Positions 39,079 through 49,246 of a stretch of DNA of 64,000 nt are shown piece after piece. Origin of the DNA: CAWAMR01 sp963783095 (GTDB lineage Bacteria; Planctomycetota; Planctomycetia; Gemmatales; Gemmataceae); contig CAWAMR010000014.1 of NCBI GenBank assembly GCA_963783095.1, positions 310,001 to 374,000 of the forward strand, read 5' to 3'. Under the pieces are notes generated by a model. The model saw only the letters and a list, made by a program, of their open reading frames with translations. It was not told where the DNA came from and made no database searches. How positions within the stretch are numbered: the first letter of the stretch is position 1; the number at the start of each line of letters is the position of its first letter. The position numbers and the translations under genes were made by a program.

Positions 39079-42000
39079 TCACCTGGGGTTTGGGATTTCG
39101 CGCGGCCTCGGCAGTTCCTCCGACAATTTCGCCAGCCAGGGAGCAAACTGCTTATCGAGCCGGGCCGCTTCTGCGATCGCGAACCGCGAGCTGGAGATAT
39201 CGCCCGACTCTCGGAGCGCGAGACCAAGGATCGCATGGCCCTTGGCGTATTTCGGGTCGGCGGCGATGGCCGCTCGGGCACAAGCGATGGCAGCTGGGTA
39301 CTTCTTCTGATTTACGTAAACGACGCTCAGATTCGTTTGGGCCGTCGCGAATTTTGGCTGCAACTTGATGGCCTGCTTGTATGCCGCGATCGCGCCCTTC
39401 ATCCCCCCTGTCGGACAGCGCGAAAACCCAGATCGATGTGGATGCTTGCGGATTTGGGGTCGAGCACGACGGCTTGCTTGAACGCTGCGATCGCATCGTC
39501 CAGGTCGCCTTTCTCGTTCCTTTTGCGGAGGGCGTAGCCCAGAGCCCGGTAAACTTTGGGGTATTTTGGATCGAGTGCGACGACCTTCTTGAACGCTGCT
39601 ACCGCCCCGCTCAAGTCACGGTTGCCCTTGAGTATTACACCCAGGTTGAAGTACGCGTCAACGCATTTTGGGTCGAGCGCAATGGCCTCTCTGACTGCCT
39701 TGATGGCTCCCTCCCGATTTCCTTTCAGGAGTAACCCGGCACCCAGATTGTTGAGGGCGACGACGTATTTGGGATTGATACGCACTGCTTCCTCCAGTGC
39801 AGCAATGGACGCGTCCAGGTCGCCCTTCGCATTCCGTTCGCGCAGCGCCGCACCCAGATTGGAGTATGCACCGGCGTTTTTGGGATCGAGATTGACAGCC
39901 AACTTGAATGCAGAGACGGCACCCTCCCAATCGCCAGTCGCCGCGAGGACGATCCCCAAGGCCAGATGAGCGCTCGCGTGTTTCGGGTTGAGTTTGATCG
40001 CCTCTCTGTACGCGGCCTCCGCTCCAGGCAGGTCACCCTTGGCTTTCAGAACGATTCCAAGATTTAAGTAGCCCCCTGCGAAATTGCTGTCGATTCGGAT
40101 CGCGTCCCGATACGCGGCCTCGGCACCCGGCAAATCGCCCTTTGCATGCAAGACGATTCCCAATCCATTGTGAAGGTCTCGATCTGAGTTGTACCGGATT
40201 GCCTGTCGGTACACAGCTTCCGCTCCGGGCAAATCGTTCTTTGCCCTTAACAGTTCCCCCAACCTATTGGAAGCGAACGCGTGATGAATGTTGAGTCGGA
40301 TGGCTTCGCGGTACTCGGCCTCGGCTCCCGGCCCATCGTTTCTGGCTTGCAGGACGTGCCCCAGACCCGCGTGGGCAAGGGCGTAGTTCTTGTCGATTCG
40401 GATGGCCTCTCGATATTGGGTCTCAGCTCCAGTCAGATCTCCTCGGGCTTGCAACATGCTCCCCAAACCGTGGTGAGCGTGAGCGAACTCCGGGTCGAGA
40501 CGAATGGCTTCTCGGTACTCGGTCTCCGAGCCAGGCAGATCGCCCCTGCTATGCAGGACGTGCCCCAGACCCGCGTGGGCAATGGCGTAGTTCTCGTCGT
40601 TTTCAATGGCCGCTCGATATTCGGCTTCCGCATCGCGAAGATCACCTTTGGCCTGCAAGACCACTCCTAGACAGACATGGGTGACCGGGTTGCGCGGGGC
40701 AACGGCGACTGCAGCTTGATACCAGCGCACCCGCTCGGCCGCGGATACTCGGCTATAATTGGGTAGTTCCAGACCGCCCAGGGACATCAACAGGTTTAAG
40801 TTGCCCGGCCATCGCGCAAGTGCTGCTTTGTACAGATCCCACCGTCGTGCCACCAGCGGGAAGAGACGGCCATAGACGATCACCAGGTCCGGCGGCTGCT
40901 CCAACATTTCCGGCCGACCCACCAGTTCAATCAACCCGTCCCAATTCGGTTCTACACCTCTCGAAAGGACGCGCATTGCGTCCTGCCCAGCGTCTCGCAG
41001 GGCTTCGCGGAACGGGTCGGGGTCGAGCAAACGCAGCGTGGCTCGCGCGGGGTCCGAGTACCATTGCCGGAATTCGAGCGCGCCGATCAGTCGATCCCGG
41101 ATCGCCGATCCGGCGATCCGGTCGGCCGCCACCTCGGGCCCTACATTATCCGGGTCCGCGTCTAACCAACTCAACGTCTCCGCGTATCGCAATGTCGACT
41201 TCGGTTTCGCGTCAGAAAGCCACTGGGACTGCTCGAGAGCATCAAGGCTGGCGGCAGCCTTCAGGTCAGCCCGGAGCTGTTCGAGCCGTCCGGCCAACGC
41301 ATCCGCTCCGCCCTCGGACTTCAGTTTCTCCGCGGCTTGGTGCGCCTCTTTTGCCTTCGCTGTGTCGCGGGCCTTGAGTGCCGACTCGCACTTGTCCAGC
41401 CAGGAAGTCACTGCTGCCAAGTTCCGGTTCTCCCGATGGTCCTTCTCGCTCTGCTGGGCAGTGGTTTTTCGATCATCCCACCACAGAAACGCCATGCTCG
41501 CACAGAACAACAATCCGAAAGCCGAAATCAACCCCATCTGCATCCGCCATCGTCTGCGCTGTTCGGTGGCCTTGGCCTGTTCGGCTTCGACCCGTGCCTC
41601 CGCCTCGCGCCGCGTGTTCCCCTCCTCAACGGCCCGCGTCTCTGCCTTGGCTCGCTCCAACTCGGCTCGGCGGGCGCGTTCGTCGGCGTTCGCCCGCAAA
41701 TCGGCCACCGCCTTTGCCACGATGCCGGCGTCAACCGGCCGGTCGGCCTGGTCCGGAGCCAGACAGTGCTTGCACAGTGCGACCAGTTCCGGCTCTGCCC
41801 CGCACGAGTCCAGACGGTCAAAGCAGTCGGCCACTTTCCCCTGCGCCGCCTTGATCCGGATGGTCTCGGCGGAATTCGACGTGAACGGCGGCTTACCCGT
41901 CAGAATGACAGCGAGAATTGCTCCGAGTCCGAAAACGTCACTCCGCGGGTCGATCCGGTCGATCGCCCCAAGTGCCTGTTCCGGAGGCATGTACGCGGGC

Positions 42001-42800
42001 GTGCCCATTACGCTCCCCGCCTGCGTAACAAAGCCATCCGCTTCCCGGAGCGAGCGAATCTCATGCGCGCTGGCCGGCTCGTACGCTTCGCACTCCGTTG
42101 CCTCCCCGCTCGGTCGGCTTGCCAGCACCTTGGCCAGTCCCCAGTCCATGACCTGGACTTCGCCGAAGCTGCCGACCATCACGTTGCCGGGCTTCAAATC
42201 GCGGTGGATCACCTTTTGAGCGTGCGCGTAAGCCACGGCCTGACAAACTTGCTCGAACACCGCCAGGAACCGCCGGCGGTCGTGCGACGGATCGGGGCGT
42301 TCCTTCAGCAGCGCGCCGAGCGTGCGACCCCGGATAAGCTTCATCGCCAGGAACGGCCGGCCATCGGTGAGCGAGCCCAGCTCGTGAACCGGGGGAATGG
42401 CCGGATGCTGGAGTTGACCGGTGATCCGGGCCTCTTCCGCAAACCGCCGGGACGCTGTGCCGAATTGCATCTGGAGTACTTTGACGGCCACTTCGCGGCC
42501 CAGAGCGGTGTCGGTGGCGCGGTACACGATTCCCATACCGCCGGGCGCGATCTCCTCGCCCAACTCGTACCGTTCAGCGTGGACGAGCGGCACGTCGCTG
42601 CGCGTGGCCTGCGCATCGCATGTGCGATCCTCGTCCAAGACGTTCTCCGGCTCGGTGTCAGCTGCCAGGAGTTGCTCGACGCCGGCCCGCAGATCGGCAT
42701 CGGGGCCGCACGCCTCGGCCAAATAGGCAGAGCGTCCACTGGCAGGTATTTCGACGACGGCGTGGAACAAATCCCGAACGCGGTTCGGCTCGGCGGACAT
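39079..42800 (-). CDS. Serine/threonine protein kinase with C-terminal TPR array
   Basis: The ATG at 42800 follows GGGAGAG; the upstream start at 42836 is weaker. Residues 70-340 form a bacterial Hanks-type kinase: IAPGGMGIVYRATD (P-loop), REVAVKVLQ (Lys), KVIHRDLKPGNVMV (catalytic loop), VMDWGLAKVL (DWG for DFG) and GTPAYMPPEQALG. A juxtamembrane coiled coil (about 360-400) and one TM helix (MGLISAFGLLFCASMAFLWW) follow. About 700 residues outside carry at least 12 TPRs of the form GDLPGAEAxYREAIRL. The 3' end is frameshifted near 39404-39420; joining to ALSDRGD and MKGAIAAYKQAIKL adds three further TPRs and ends at 39079. It probably senses an extracytoplasmic partner via TPRs. Confidence 0.88.
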
Positions 42801-42959
42801 GGCATCTCTCCCAACACTGTTCTGATCGTCAACCACCGGTGCAACATGAGGTTGGAAGATTATAGAGTTTCAGACACCTGCTAAATAGTCAAGGTAAAAG
42901 TGGGTGATGTGATCAGGTAATGATGGTCAGGTTGTGATTTGAGCGAACCCCTCAACTCC

Positions 42960-43042
42960 AACCTCTTGCTCATTTTGACGATGATTTTATTAAGCCTCGC
43001 TGGACTTCTTTGCCCTTCATGCGTTACCCTAACTTTATCTTT
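42960..43042. repeat. Direct repeat of about 84 bp, copy B
   Basis: Second copy of the 38988-39071 element, same orientation, with substitutions. It lies 160 bases upstream of the kinase start and 55 bases before gspE, so the pair brackets the kinase gene. Confidence 0.8.
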
Positions 43043-43097
43043 GGGTTTATCTCTCGTTCTTTCCAAGCCGGCAATCCGGTGGCATGGGTGATTTGAT

Positions 43098-44809
43098 ATG
43101 CACTTTCTGCAGCGCATGCGTGAGAAATCTCAACTAAGCGATGCCGACTTTCGTCGGGCGGAGGAGGCGATCGCAGCACACCCGGATCGTCTGGCCCATG
43201 AGGTTCTTCTCGAAAAAAACATCGGGCACAACGACGATATTCTCAACGCCGTTGCCGAAGAGTTTGGGATGGAACTGGTCGATCTCTCCAAGGCGGTCGT
43301 CAGCGCCCGAAACGGTCGCGGTAATGCCAAGCAAACTCGTGCATCGCAAGAACTTGATGCCGATGTCGCGCGAGAACGGCACGCTGATCGTCGCGACTGG
43401 CGACCCGTATCGACGTGTATGCCCTCGACGAATTGCAAACCTTGACGGGCTTGAAGTTCAGCCGGTGCTGTGCCAGTCCGCGCGAAATCGCCCGCCTCAT
43501 CAAACAGCATTTCGGCGTCGGCGGCGAGACGGTCGCGCAGATGATGCAGCGAGCGCGAGGACGTCGAACTGCTCGAAGGCTCGAGACCGACGACAGCGAA
43601 CTGGCCAAGCAGGCCCAGGAAGCCTCGGTCGTCAAACTGGTCAACGAAATTCTTATCGAGGCCGCCAACGAACGGGCCAGCGACATTCACATCGAGCCTG
43701 AAGAAACCGCCTTGCGCATCCGCTATCGCATCGACGGCTTGCTGCAAACGCAGATGCTGCCGCCGGAGATCACGCGCTTCCAGAGCGCGATCATCAGCCG
43801 CATCAAGATCATGTCGCGGCTGAACATCGCCGAGAAGCGGCTGCCGCAGGACGGCCGCATCAAGATGCGCGTGCAGGGCCGGGAAATCGACGTCCGCGTC
43901 TCGATCATCCCGATGATCCACGGCGAAGGCATCGTCATGCGTCTGCTCGACAAGGGGCGCATGGTCTTCAACCTCGCCAACGTCGGCATGCTCGACGGAC
44001 GTCTACAAGACGTTCAAGAAACTGATCGATCTGCCGCACGGGATCATCCTGGTCACCGGCCCGACCGGTTCCGGCAAGTCGACCACGCTCTATTCCGCCC
44101 TGAACGAGATCAAGGACGAGACGCTCAAGATCATCACCGTCGAAGACCCGGTCGAATATCAGCAGCCCGGCATCAGCCAGATTCAAATGCACGCCAAGAT
44201 CGGCCTGACGTTCGCCGACGCGCTGCGAAGCATCTTGCGGCACGATCCGGACGTGATCCTCATCGGCGAAATGCGCGATCTGGAAACGGCCGAGGCCGCC
44301 ATCCAGGCGTCGCTGACGGGCCACCTGGTCTTCAGCACGCTGCACACCAACGACGCCCCGAGCTCCTTCACGCGGCTGATCGACATGGGCATCGAGCCGT
44401 TCCTGGTGGCCAGCACGGTCGAAGGCGTCATGGCCCAGCGGCTGGTGCGAACCATCTGCAAGGACTGCAAGGAGGAGTGGAAGATCGACGCGAAGGAAAT
44501 TCCGGACGATTTCCCCGGACTCGATCTGGCAACGGGGCACTCACCCGACCATCTGGCGCGGCACGGGCTGCAAGTCGTGCCGGAGCAGTCGGTTTCCGCG
44601 GCCGAACCGGCATCCACGAATTGATGGTGAACAACGACGAAATCAAGGAAATGATCGTCCAGCGCATCAACGCCTAGCGTAATCCGCCACGAGGCGCTCC
44701 GAGAACGGTATGATAACCTTGCGAGCGGACGGCTGGCGAAAGGTATTGAAGGGCTCCACAACGCATCGACGAGGTGGCTCGCGTGACGGCGGGTGATATT
44801 ATTATGTAA
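43098..44809 (+). CDS. gspE: GspE/PilB-type secretion ATPase, many frameshifts
   Basis: Pieces in three frames make one collinear GspE: N-terminal MHFLQRMREKSQLSDADFRR and VAEEFGMELVDLSKAVVSA, then MPSKLVHRKNLMPMSRENGT, YALDELQTLTGLKF, ASVVKLVNEILIEAANERAS, SDIHIEPEETALRIRYRIDG, Walker A VTGPTGSGKSTTLYSAL, Asp box IITVEDPVEY, Walker B DPDVILIGEMRDLETAEAA, LVFSTLHTND, the Cys zinc motif CKDCKEEW ... GCKSCRSS, GRTGIHELMVNNDEI and C-terminal RADGWRKVLKGST and IDEVARVTAGDI. Shifts near 43303, 43416, 43555, 43573, 43996, 44530-44600, 44678, 44719 and 44760. All catalytic motifs are conserved. It powers type II secretion or type IV pilus assembly and precedes gspF. Confidence 0.85.
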
Positions 44810-44814
44810 TTTAG

Positions 44815-44906
44815 TAGTTCCAGGTTCCAAGTTCCAAGTTCCATGTTGAAAACCCGAAGGGTTGAAGGTCTTGAACTTGGAACTTGGAACCTGGAATTTG
44901 GAACTT
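44815..44906. repeat. Heptamer hairpin repeat (TTCCAAG)n, copy 2
   Basis: TTCCAAG units at 44817-44846 face CTTGGAA units at 44874-44906 around AAAACCCGAAGGGTTGAAGG. It begins 6 bases after the gspE stop and ends 5 bases before the gspF start, so it occupies nearly the whole space between the two genes. Confidence 0.85.
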
Positions 44907-44911
44907 ACGAT

Positions 44912-46127
44912 AATGCCAGAATTCAGTTACGAGGCAATGACGAGAACGGGCGGCCAAGATAAGGGCATGCTCACCGCGACGAGCGAGCGCGAGGCCGCCT
45001 CGATGCTCGATGCCCGCGGACTTCTTTCCGATCAAGATACTCACGCTCAAGGGACAGGTAGCCGGCGGCGCTGCGCGGTAAGAGGGTCAAACCGCGCGTC
45101 ATGGCCAGTTTCTACGGCCAGCTTGCCGACCTCATTCATTCGGGCGTACCGTTGCTTCGTGCCCTGGATCTCCTGGAAGGCCAATCCCCAGTGCCCGCTC
45201 TCTCCCAGGTGCTGCGCGAAGTGCGCGCCAAGGTCGCGGATGGTGTTACCCTGGCCGATGCCATGCGCCCCTATCCCCAGGTTTTCAACGAATTGTCCGT
45301 CAGCATGATCCGGCGGCCAGGAGGGCGGTTTCCTCGAAGACGTGCTCAAGCGCATCGCAATTTTCACGGAACATCAAGAAGACATGAAGGGTAAGGTCAT
45401 CGGTGCCATGGCCTATCCGGTGTTTCTTGGGGTCGTTGGCGTTATAGTACTCAATATTTTGGTGATTTTCTTCGTGCCGCAGTTTGAGCAGATGTTCAAA
45501 AGTCTGGAAGCGAAGGGTGAGCTTCCCGCACTGACGACAGGACTCATCGCGGTCAGTCATTTCATGCAGAAAAGGTGGGTCTGGGGCTTAGGCGTACCTA
45601 TGGTGTTTGGCATGTACACAATGTATCGTCGCTGGGTGGCAACCGATGCCGGTCGATTGCGCATGGATCACATCCGGCTCAAGCTGCCGGGCTTCGGCAA
45701 GTTGTATTTGTCGTTGTCGCTGTCGCGGTTCACCCGCATTTTGGGAACAATGCTGCACAACGGCATTCCCATTTTGAAAGCGCTGCAAATTGCCAAGGAT
45801 TCGACCGGAAATAAGGTTCTGGCCGACGCGATCGCCCAATCTGCAGAAAATGTGACTGCCGGGCAAAAGCTCGCGGAACCCTTTCGAAGAATCTCCTATT
45901 TCCCGAGCGACATCGTGGAGATGATCGCCATCGCGGAAGAGAGCAACAATCTCGAAAAGGTGCTGATCGACGTCGCCGACAGCCTGGAAAAACGAACCGC
46001 CCGTCAGTTGGATTTGTTTGTGAGATTGTTGGAGCCGGTGATGTTGCTGGTCATGGCATTCGTAACTTTGTTGGTGGTGATGGGATTGCTGCTGCCAGTC
46101 TTCAAGATGGGCAAGACGGTCGGTTAA
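44912..46127 (+). CDS. gspF: GspF/PilC-type inner-membrane platform protein, frameshifts in the 5' third
   Basis: Collinear fragments: MPEFSYEAMTRTGGQDKGML and SEREAASMLDARGLFPIKI, VMASFYGQLADLIHSGVPLL, ALDLLEGQSPVPALSQVLRE, then EDVLKRIAIFTEHQEDMKGK, three TM helices (FLGVVGVIVLNILVIFFVPQ; WGLGVPMVFGMYTMY; LLVMAFVTLLVVMGLLLPVF), and the second T2SSF repeat LSLSRFTRILGTMLHNGIPI with LEKVLIDVADSLEKR. Frame changes near 45020, 45073-45077 (GC unit) and 45312-45318; the last 785 bases are intact. Total about 405 residues, the family norm. GspF is the platform for the GspE motor. No clear ribosome site: the heptamer repeat lies immediately upstream. Confidence 0.85.
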
Positions 46128-46130
46128 AGT

Positions 46131-46192
46131 AGTTCCAAGTTCCAAGTTGAAAACCGGCAACCCTTCGGGTTTTCAACTTGGAACTTGGAACT
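46131..46192. repeat. Heptamer hairpin repeat (TTCCAAG)n, copy 3
   Basis: AGTTCCAAGTTCCAAGTTGA pairs with TCAACTTGGAACTTGGAACT around AAACCGGCAACCCTTCGGGT. It fills the space between the convergent gspF and the TPR protein gene ending at 46199, a good position for a two-way terminator. Confidence 0.85.
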
Positions 46193-46198
46193 CAAAGG

Positions 46199-47425
46199 TT
46201 ATGAGCCTCCCGAGGTCGGACGATTCGGCGTTGCGTTTCCTTCGAGCATATTCAACAAGTGTGCCGCCAACAAATCTCTTGGTTGAATCGCTATTACACT
46301 TTTGAGCATTTTCATCGCCGCCATGCGATCCTCGATGCACAGGTATTGGTAAGCCAACAAAAAGCGTGAAGGAGCATCGTTCGGATTATTCTTGGCAAAC
46401 GCCTCCAAAGCCCGCAGTTGCTTCTCGTATGTCTTCGGGTTGGCATAGAACGATTGCAGGGTGGTCCAATCCCATCCAGGACCTACCGCCAGAACGTCAT
46501 AGATCGTTGCTGTTGCCTCCAGGTATTTGTGCTGAGCAAACAGAACCAGTGCCCGGAATTCGTGGAGAATGGGATCTTTCGGCGATAACTTTACGGCCTT
46601 GTCGATCAGTGCTTGAGCTTTTTCGTAATCCTGTGCGCGGAATGCCTGCGCGAGCTTGCTCACTCAGTTGGGTGGCGGCAACGACATCCGGATTGGTCAG
46701 ATCGGCGTCGCGCTGGGGGTCTATGGTATAGTAACCCATCATCCCATCATCGGCAGCGTATGGATCCAGGAGGGTCGGATCGTAGACGGCAAGCGGCACG
46801 CCATAATCGTAGAACGGCATCAAATCGGCGGAGTAGTAGGGGTTAAAGTAATTTGCGTATGCCGATGACAATAGCCAGCCTGCCCCCAGACCGCCGCCGC
46901 CCCACAGCCACGGACGGATATACCAACCGTTCCAATAGCCGTTGAGCCAACCCGAATAATTGTTGTAAAAGTGAGAATACCCCGGTTGATACAACCCGCC
47001 ATTAGCTCGGGTGACATAGATCCCTCGTGCAGTGTTGCTGCCGCGATTCGGTATCATGTTTCGACCGCCGCCTGCCATGCTCGGTCGGCCTCCACTGTGG
47101 CCCGCTCCGCCGCTTCCCATGCTCGGTCGGCCTCCACTGTGGCCTGCTCCTCCACCTCCGGATGGGCGATTCATAGCCGCGGATCGTCCACCGCCCGATC
47201 GCATCCCGCCCGCCCCTGCGTTTGAATGAGGAACAAATGCGGCATGATGCTGGGCTGGCCGGCTTGCGCACGACCGCCGCCATGAAATGTCGGTGCATGC
47301 ATGGCAGGAGCGGGATGTGGTGCGGGTCGGGCTCCGCCTCCCCCGCGATGGGGGGCGTAGGCGGATGAATCGCCGGGTATCATTGCGATGAGGCCAATGA
47401 GCGGCACAAGGATCAATTTCTTCAT
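46199..47425 (-). CDS. Secreted Gly/Tyr-rich protein with C-terminal TPR region, two frameshifts
   Basis: The signal peptide MKKLILVPLIGLIAMIPGDS begins at 47425. A low-complexity His/Gly/Pro region follows with two near-identical GAGHSGGRPSM units, then an aromatic-rich stretch (YSHFYNNYSGWLNGYWNGWY) and YDYGVPLAVYDPTLLDPYA. In the last frame KLAQAFRAQDYEKAQALIDK, LHEFRALVLFAQHKYLEA and VGPGWDWTTLQSFY form TPR-like helices. The frame changes near 47200 and 46660. Joined length is about 408 residues. The layout is familiar from planctomycete envelope proteins of unknown function. Confidence 0.7.
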
Positions 47426-47459
47426 GGATGTCTCCTCTTATAGGGTGCTGATGTGCCGA

Positions 47460-48392
47460 TTACTTGGCTTTGTTGATACGTTGATACGTGACTTTCACAT
47501 TCGGTATAGGCTGGCCATCGAGTTCCCGGTCGAGCCCTTCAAATGAGAAAGTATTGGCATCAATGTTGGTAAACTTGTGGGTTCCCGAACCGTGCCGGCC
47601 ATCGGTGGTAACCCCTGCAACTTCGACCGTCCAGACATTCTCGCGGCGGCTCCAATAGCCCTCTCCAAATCCTCCCTTGCTATCGAATACCCATGAATGC
47701 AGGCGTTGACCGGTTGGATCCCAGCCTATGATTTGCGTCAGCCAAAGAATCTCCGCGTCTTTGCCCATGATGGAGTAGTCCAGTACCAGGAACTTATCTC
47801 CCTTCATCCAGTGGGCCGTCACTATCGTCTTTGTCTCTTTGTCTTGGGTCGTCCAGTCGCCTACCAGCCAGGCGAGATCTTTGAGGTGCGCCTGGGTCGC
47901 TACGGCGTTTTCTTCGGCGGGGGCCGGTTGACTACTGAGATCGCGGACCAATTGAAGCAGCCATCTGCCCTCTTTTTTAACCCAAACCGCCGAGAAGGGG
48001 CTATTATCGACTTCCTTATTCATTTCAGTGAGAACTGCACTGCCATCCTGCAACGCGACATCATCCTTCACAAAGCGCAGCGCGTTGGTCTTGATCTGCA
48101 TCTTGGCACCCTTGGTCTCCTTCAGAATCGCTTTGAGATATTCGCCAATGGCCTCTCGCCCCTTCGCGGATTTGCCGGTTTCATCGATGTACTCGGCATC
48201 GGGTGCCCAGGCGGCAAGAATGCCGTCGAGGTCGCCTTTGTTGAAGGCATCGGTATACATTTGGGTCGCTTTTTGAATTCCTTGTTCATCGTGGGCTACA
48301 GGCAGAGCGGGGCGGTTTTGCGCTGAGGCGAATGTGTAGATCATTCCCGCAGTAACAGCGAGAGCGACCAGGATGAAGATTCGGGATCGCAT
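47460..48392 (-). CDS. Secreted SnoaL-like (SgcJ/EcaC, DUF4440) protein
   Basis: The ATG at 48392 has AGAGGA upstream; an earlier in-frame ATG at 48437 does not. A signal peptide (MRSRIFILVALAVTAGMIY) leads to a cystatin-like SnoaL domain at 35-160: GIQKATQMYTDAFNKGDLDG, ILAAWAPDAEYIDETGK, SAVWVKKEGRWLL. A second similar beta-rich half (about 170-310) begins DLAWLVGDWTTQDKETKT. SnoaL folds bind small hydrophobic molecules or catalyse isomerisation; the role here is unknown. Intact frame of 310 residues. Confidence 0.8.
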   Translation of the reverse strand: MRSRIFILVALAVTAGMIYTFASAQNRPALPVAHDEQGIQKATQMYTDAFNKGDLDGILAAWAPDAEYIDETGKSAKGREAIGEYLKAILKETKGAKMQIKTNALRFVKDDVALQDGSAVLTEMNKEVDNSPFSAVWVKKEGRWLLQLVRDLSSQPAPAEENAVATQAHLKDLAWLVGDWTTQDKETKTIVTAHWMKGDKFLVLDYSIMGKDAEILWLTQIIGWDPTGQRLHSWVFDSKGGFGEGYWSRRENVWTVEVAGVTTDGRHGSGTHKFTNIDANTFSFEGLDRELDGQPIPNVKVTYQRINKAK

Positions 48393-48562
48393 GGTGCATT
48401 CCTCTTTAGTGAACATCGAACGATTGAAGAATTTCAAGTAAGAAGCCCTTGCAGAATTGTGGGTTTGTCCACCAATCGGTTACGAATGGTGCTGCTTGGC
48501 ATCTCTCAGGAAACCATCCTTACAAAATGAAGCATTTCACGTGCCGAGTTCAATTATATGCT

Positions 48563-49049
48563 TCAATTCGAGCCGTTTGCACTCAACTCGCGGAGCGTCG
48601 CAAGCGATTGTTGCGCAGCTTTGCGTACCGCGGTGTGCGGATCTCGTTCACATTCCTTGAGAGCATCCTCAACCGTTGATAGCGACGGCTTGATCTGACC
48701 CAGCGCAGGCGCGGCCTGTCGGCGCACTGCCCATTCGGGGTCGTGCAGAGCCTCCATCAATGCAGGTACAGCTTGTGCTGCGGAAGGGCCGATCTTCCCA
48801 GCACAACCGCAGCCTCCTGGCGAACCAGGACATCGGATGAAGACAAGGACCGAATGAGCACGGGGTTGCCTTGCTCGCGGCTTTTCACCATGCTGACTCA
48901 GGTTGAGCACTCCCTGGGCCTGTACGGTCGGATTGGGGTCGTTGAGCATTCGCTCCGATTCGGAAACGCTGCGATCTGCACCGATCGTTTCCGATGACAC
49001 CCAGAGCGATCAGAGTCAACATTATCAGTGTCAATATTTTACCGAGCAT
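48563..49049 (-). CDS. Exported HEAT-repeat protein, frameshifts
   Basis: From the ATG at 49049 one frame gives a hydrophobic signal (MLGKILTLIMLTLIALGVIG). The next frame gives SESERMLNDPNPTVQAQGVL, a cancelling pair of shifts around 48800-48880 (QGNPVLIRSLSSSDVLVRQE and AAVVLGKIGPSA become readable when corrected), then AVPALMEALHDPEWAVRRQA, LGQIKPSLSTVEDALKECE and HTAVRKAAQQSLATLREL. These are four HEAT units of about 30 residues. Joined length is about 160 residues. Probably a protein-binding scaffold in the envelope. Confidence 0.6.
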
Positions 49050-49102
49050 CGGGTGTTTCCACTCAAATGTTAAAACCGGGTCGGCTTGGAGACAGATGAG
49101 GA

Positions 49103-49232
49103 GTTAGGCGAGCGGCAGCGACAGATTTACCCGCAACCGCTTACTTCGAGCGCGGCTCTTTTGTAAGAGCAACCGCTTACTTCGTGCGCGGCTCTTTGGT
49201 AAGAGCCGCGCACGAAGTAAGCGGAAGTGTCT
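49103..49232. repeat. CCGCTTACTTCG inverted repeat family, copy 2
   Basis: Same leader (GTTAGGCGAGCGGCAG, CAGATTTACCCGCA) and trailer (GCGGAAGTGTCT) as the copy at 28461. Here the left arm is duplicated (49137-49161 and 49172-49195) before the right arm at 49201-49223. It lies just past the stop of the DUF1559 gene. Confidence 0.85.
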
Positions 49233-49246
49233 TCCTGCTGGTCGCC

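Noticed and set aside
47697..48326. Long plus-strand frame (209 codons)
   Set aside because: It is antisense to the well-supported SnoaL-like gene, has no ribosome site, and its composition mirrors the opposite-strand codons.
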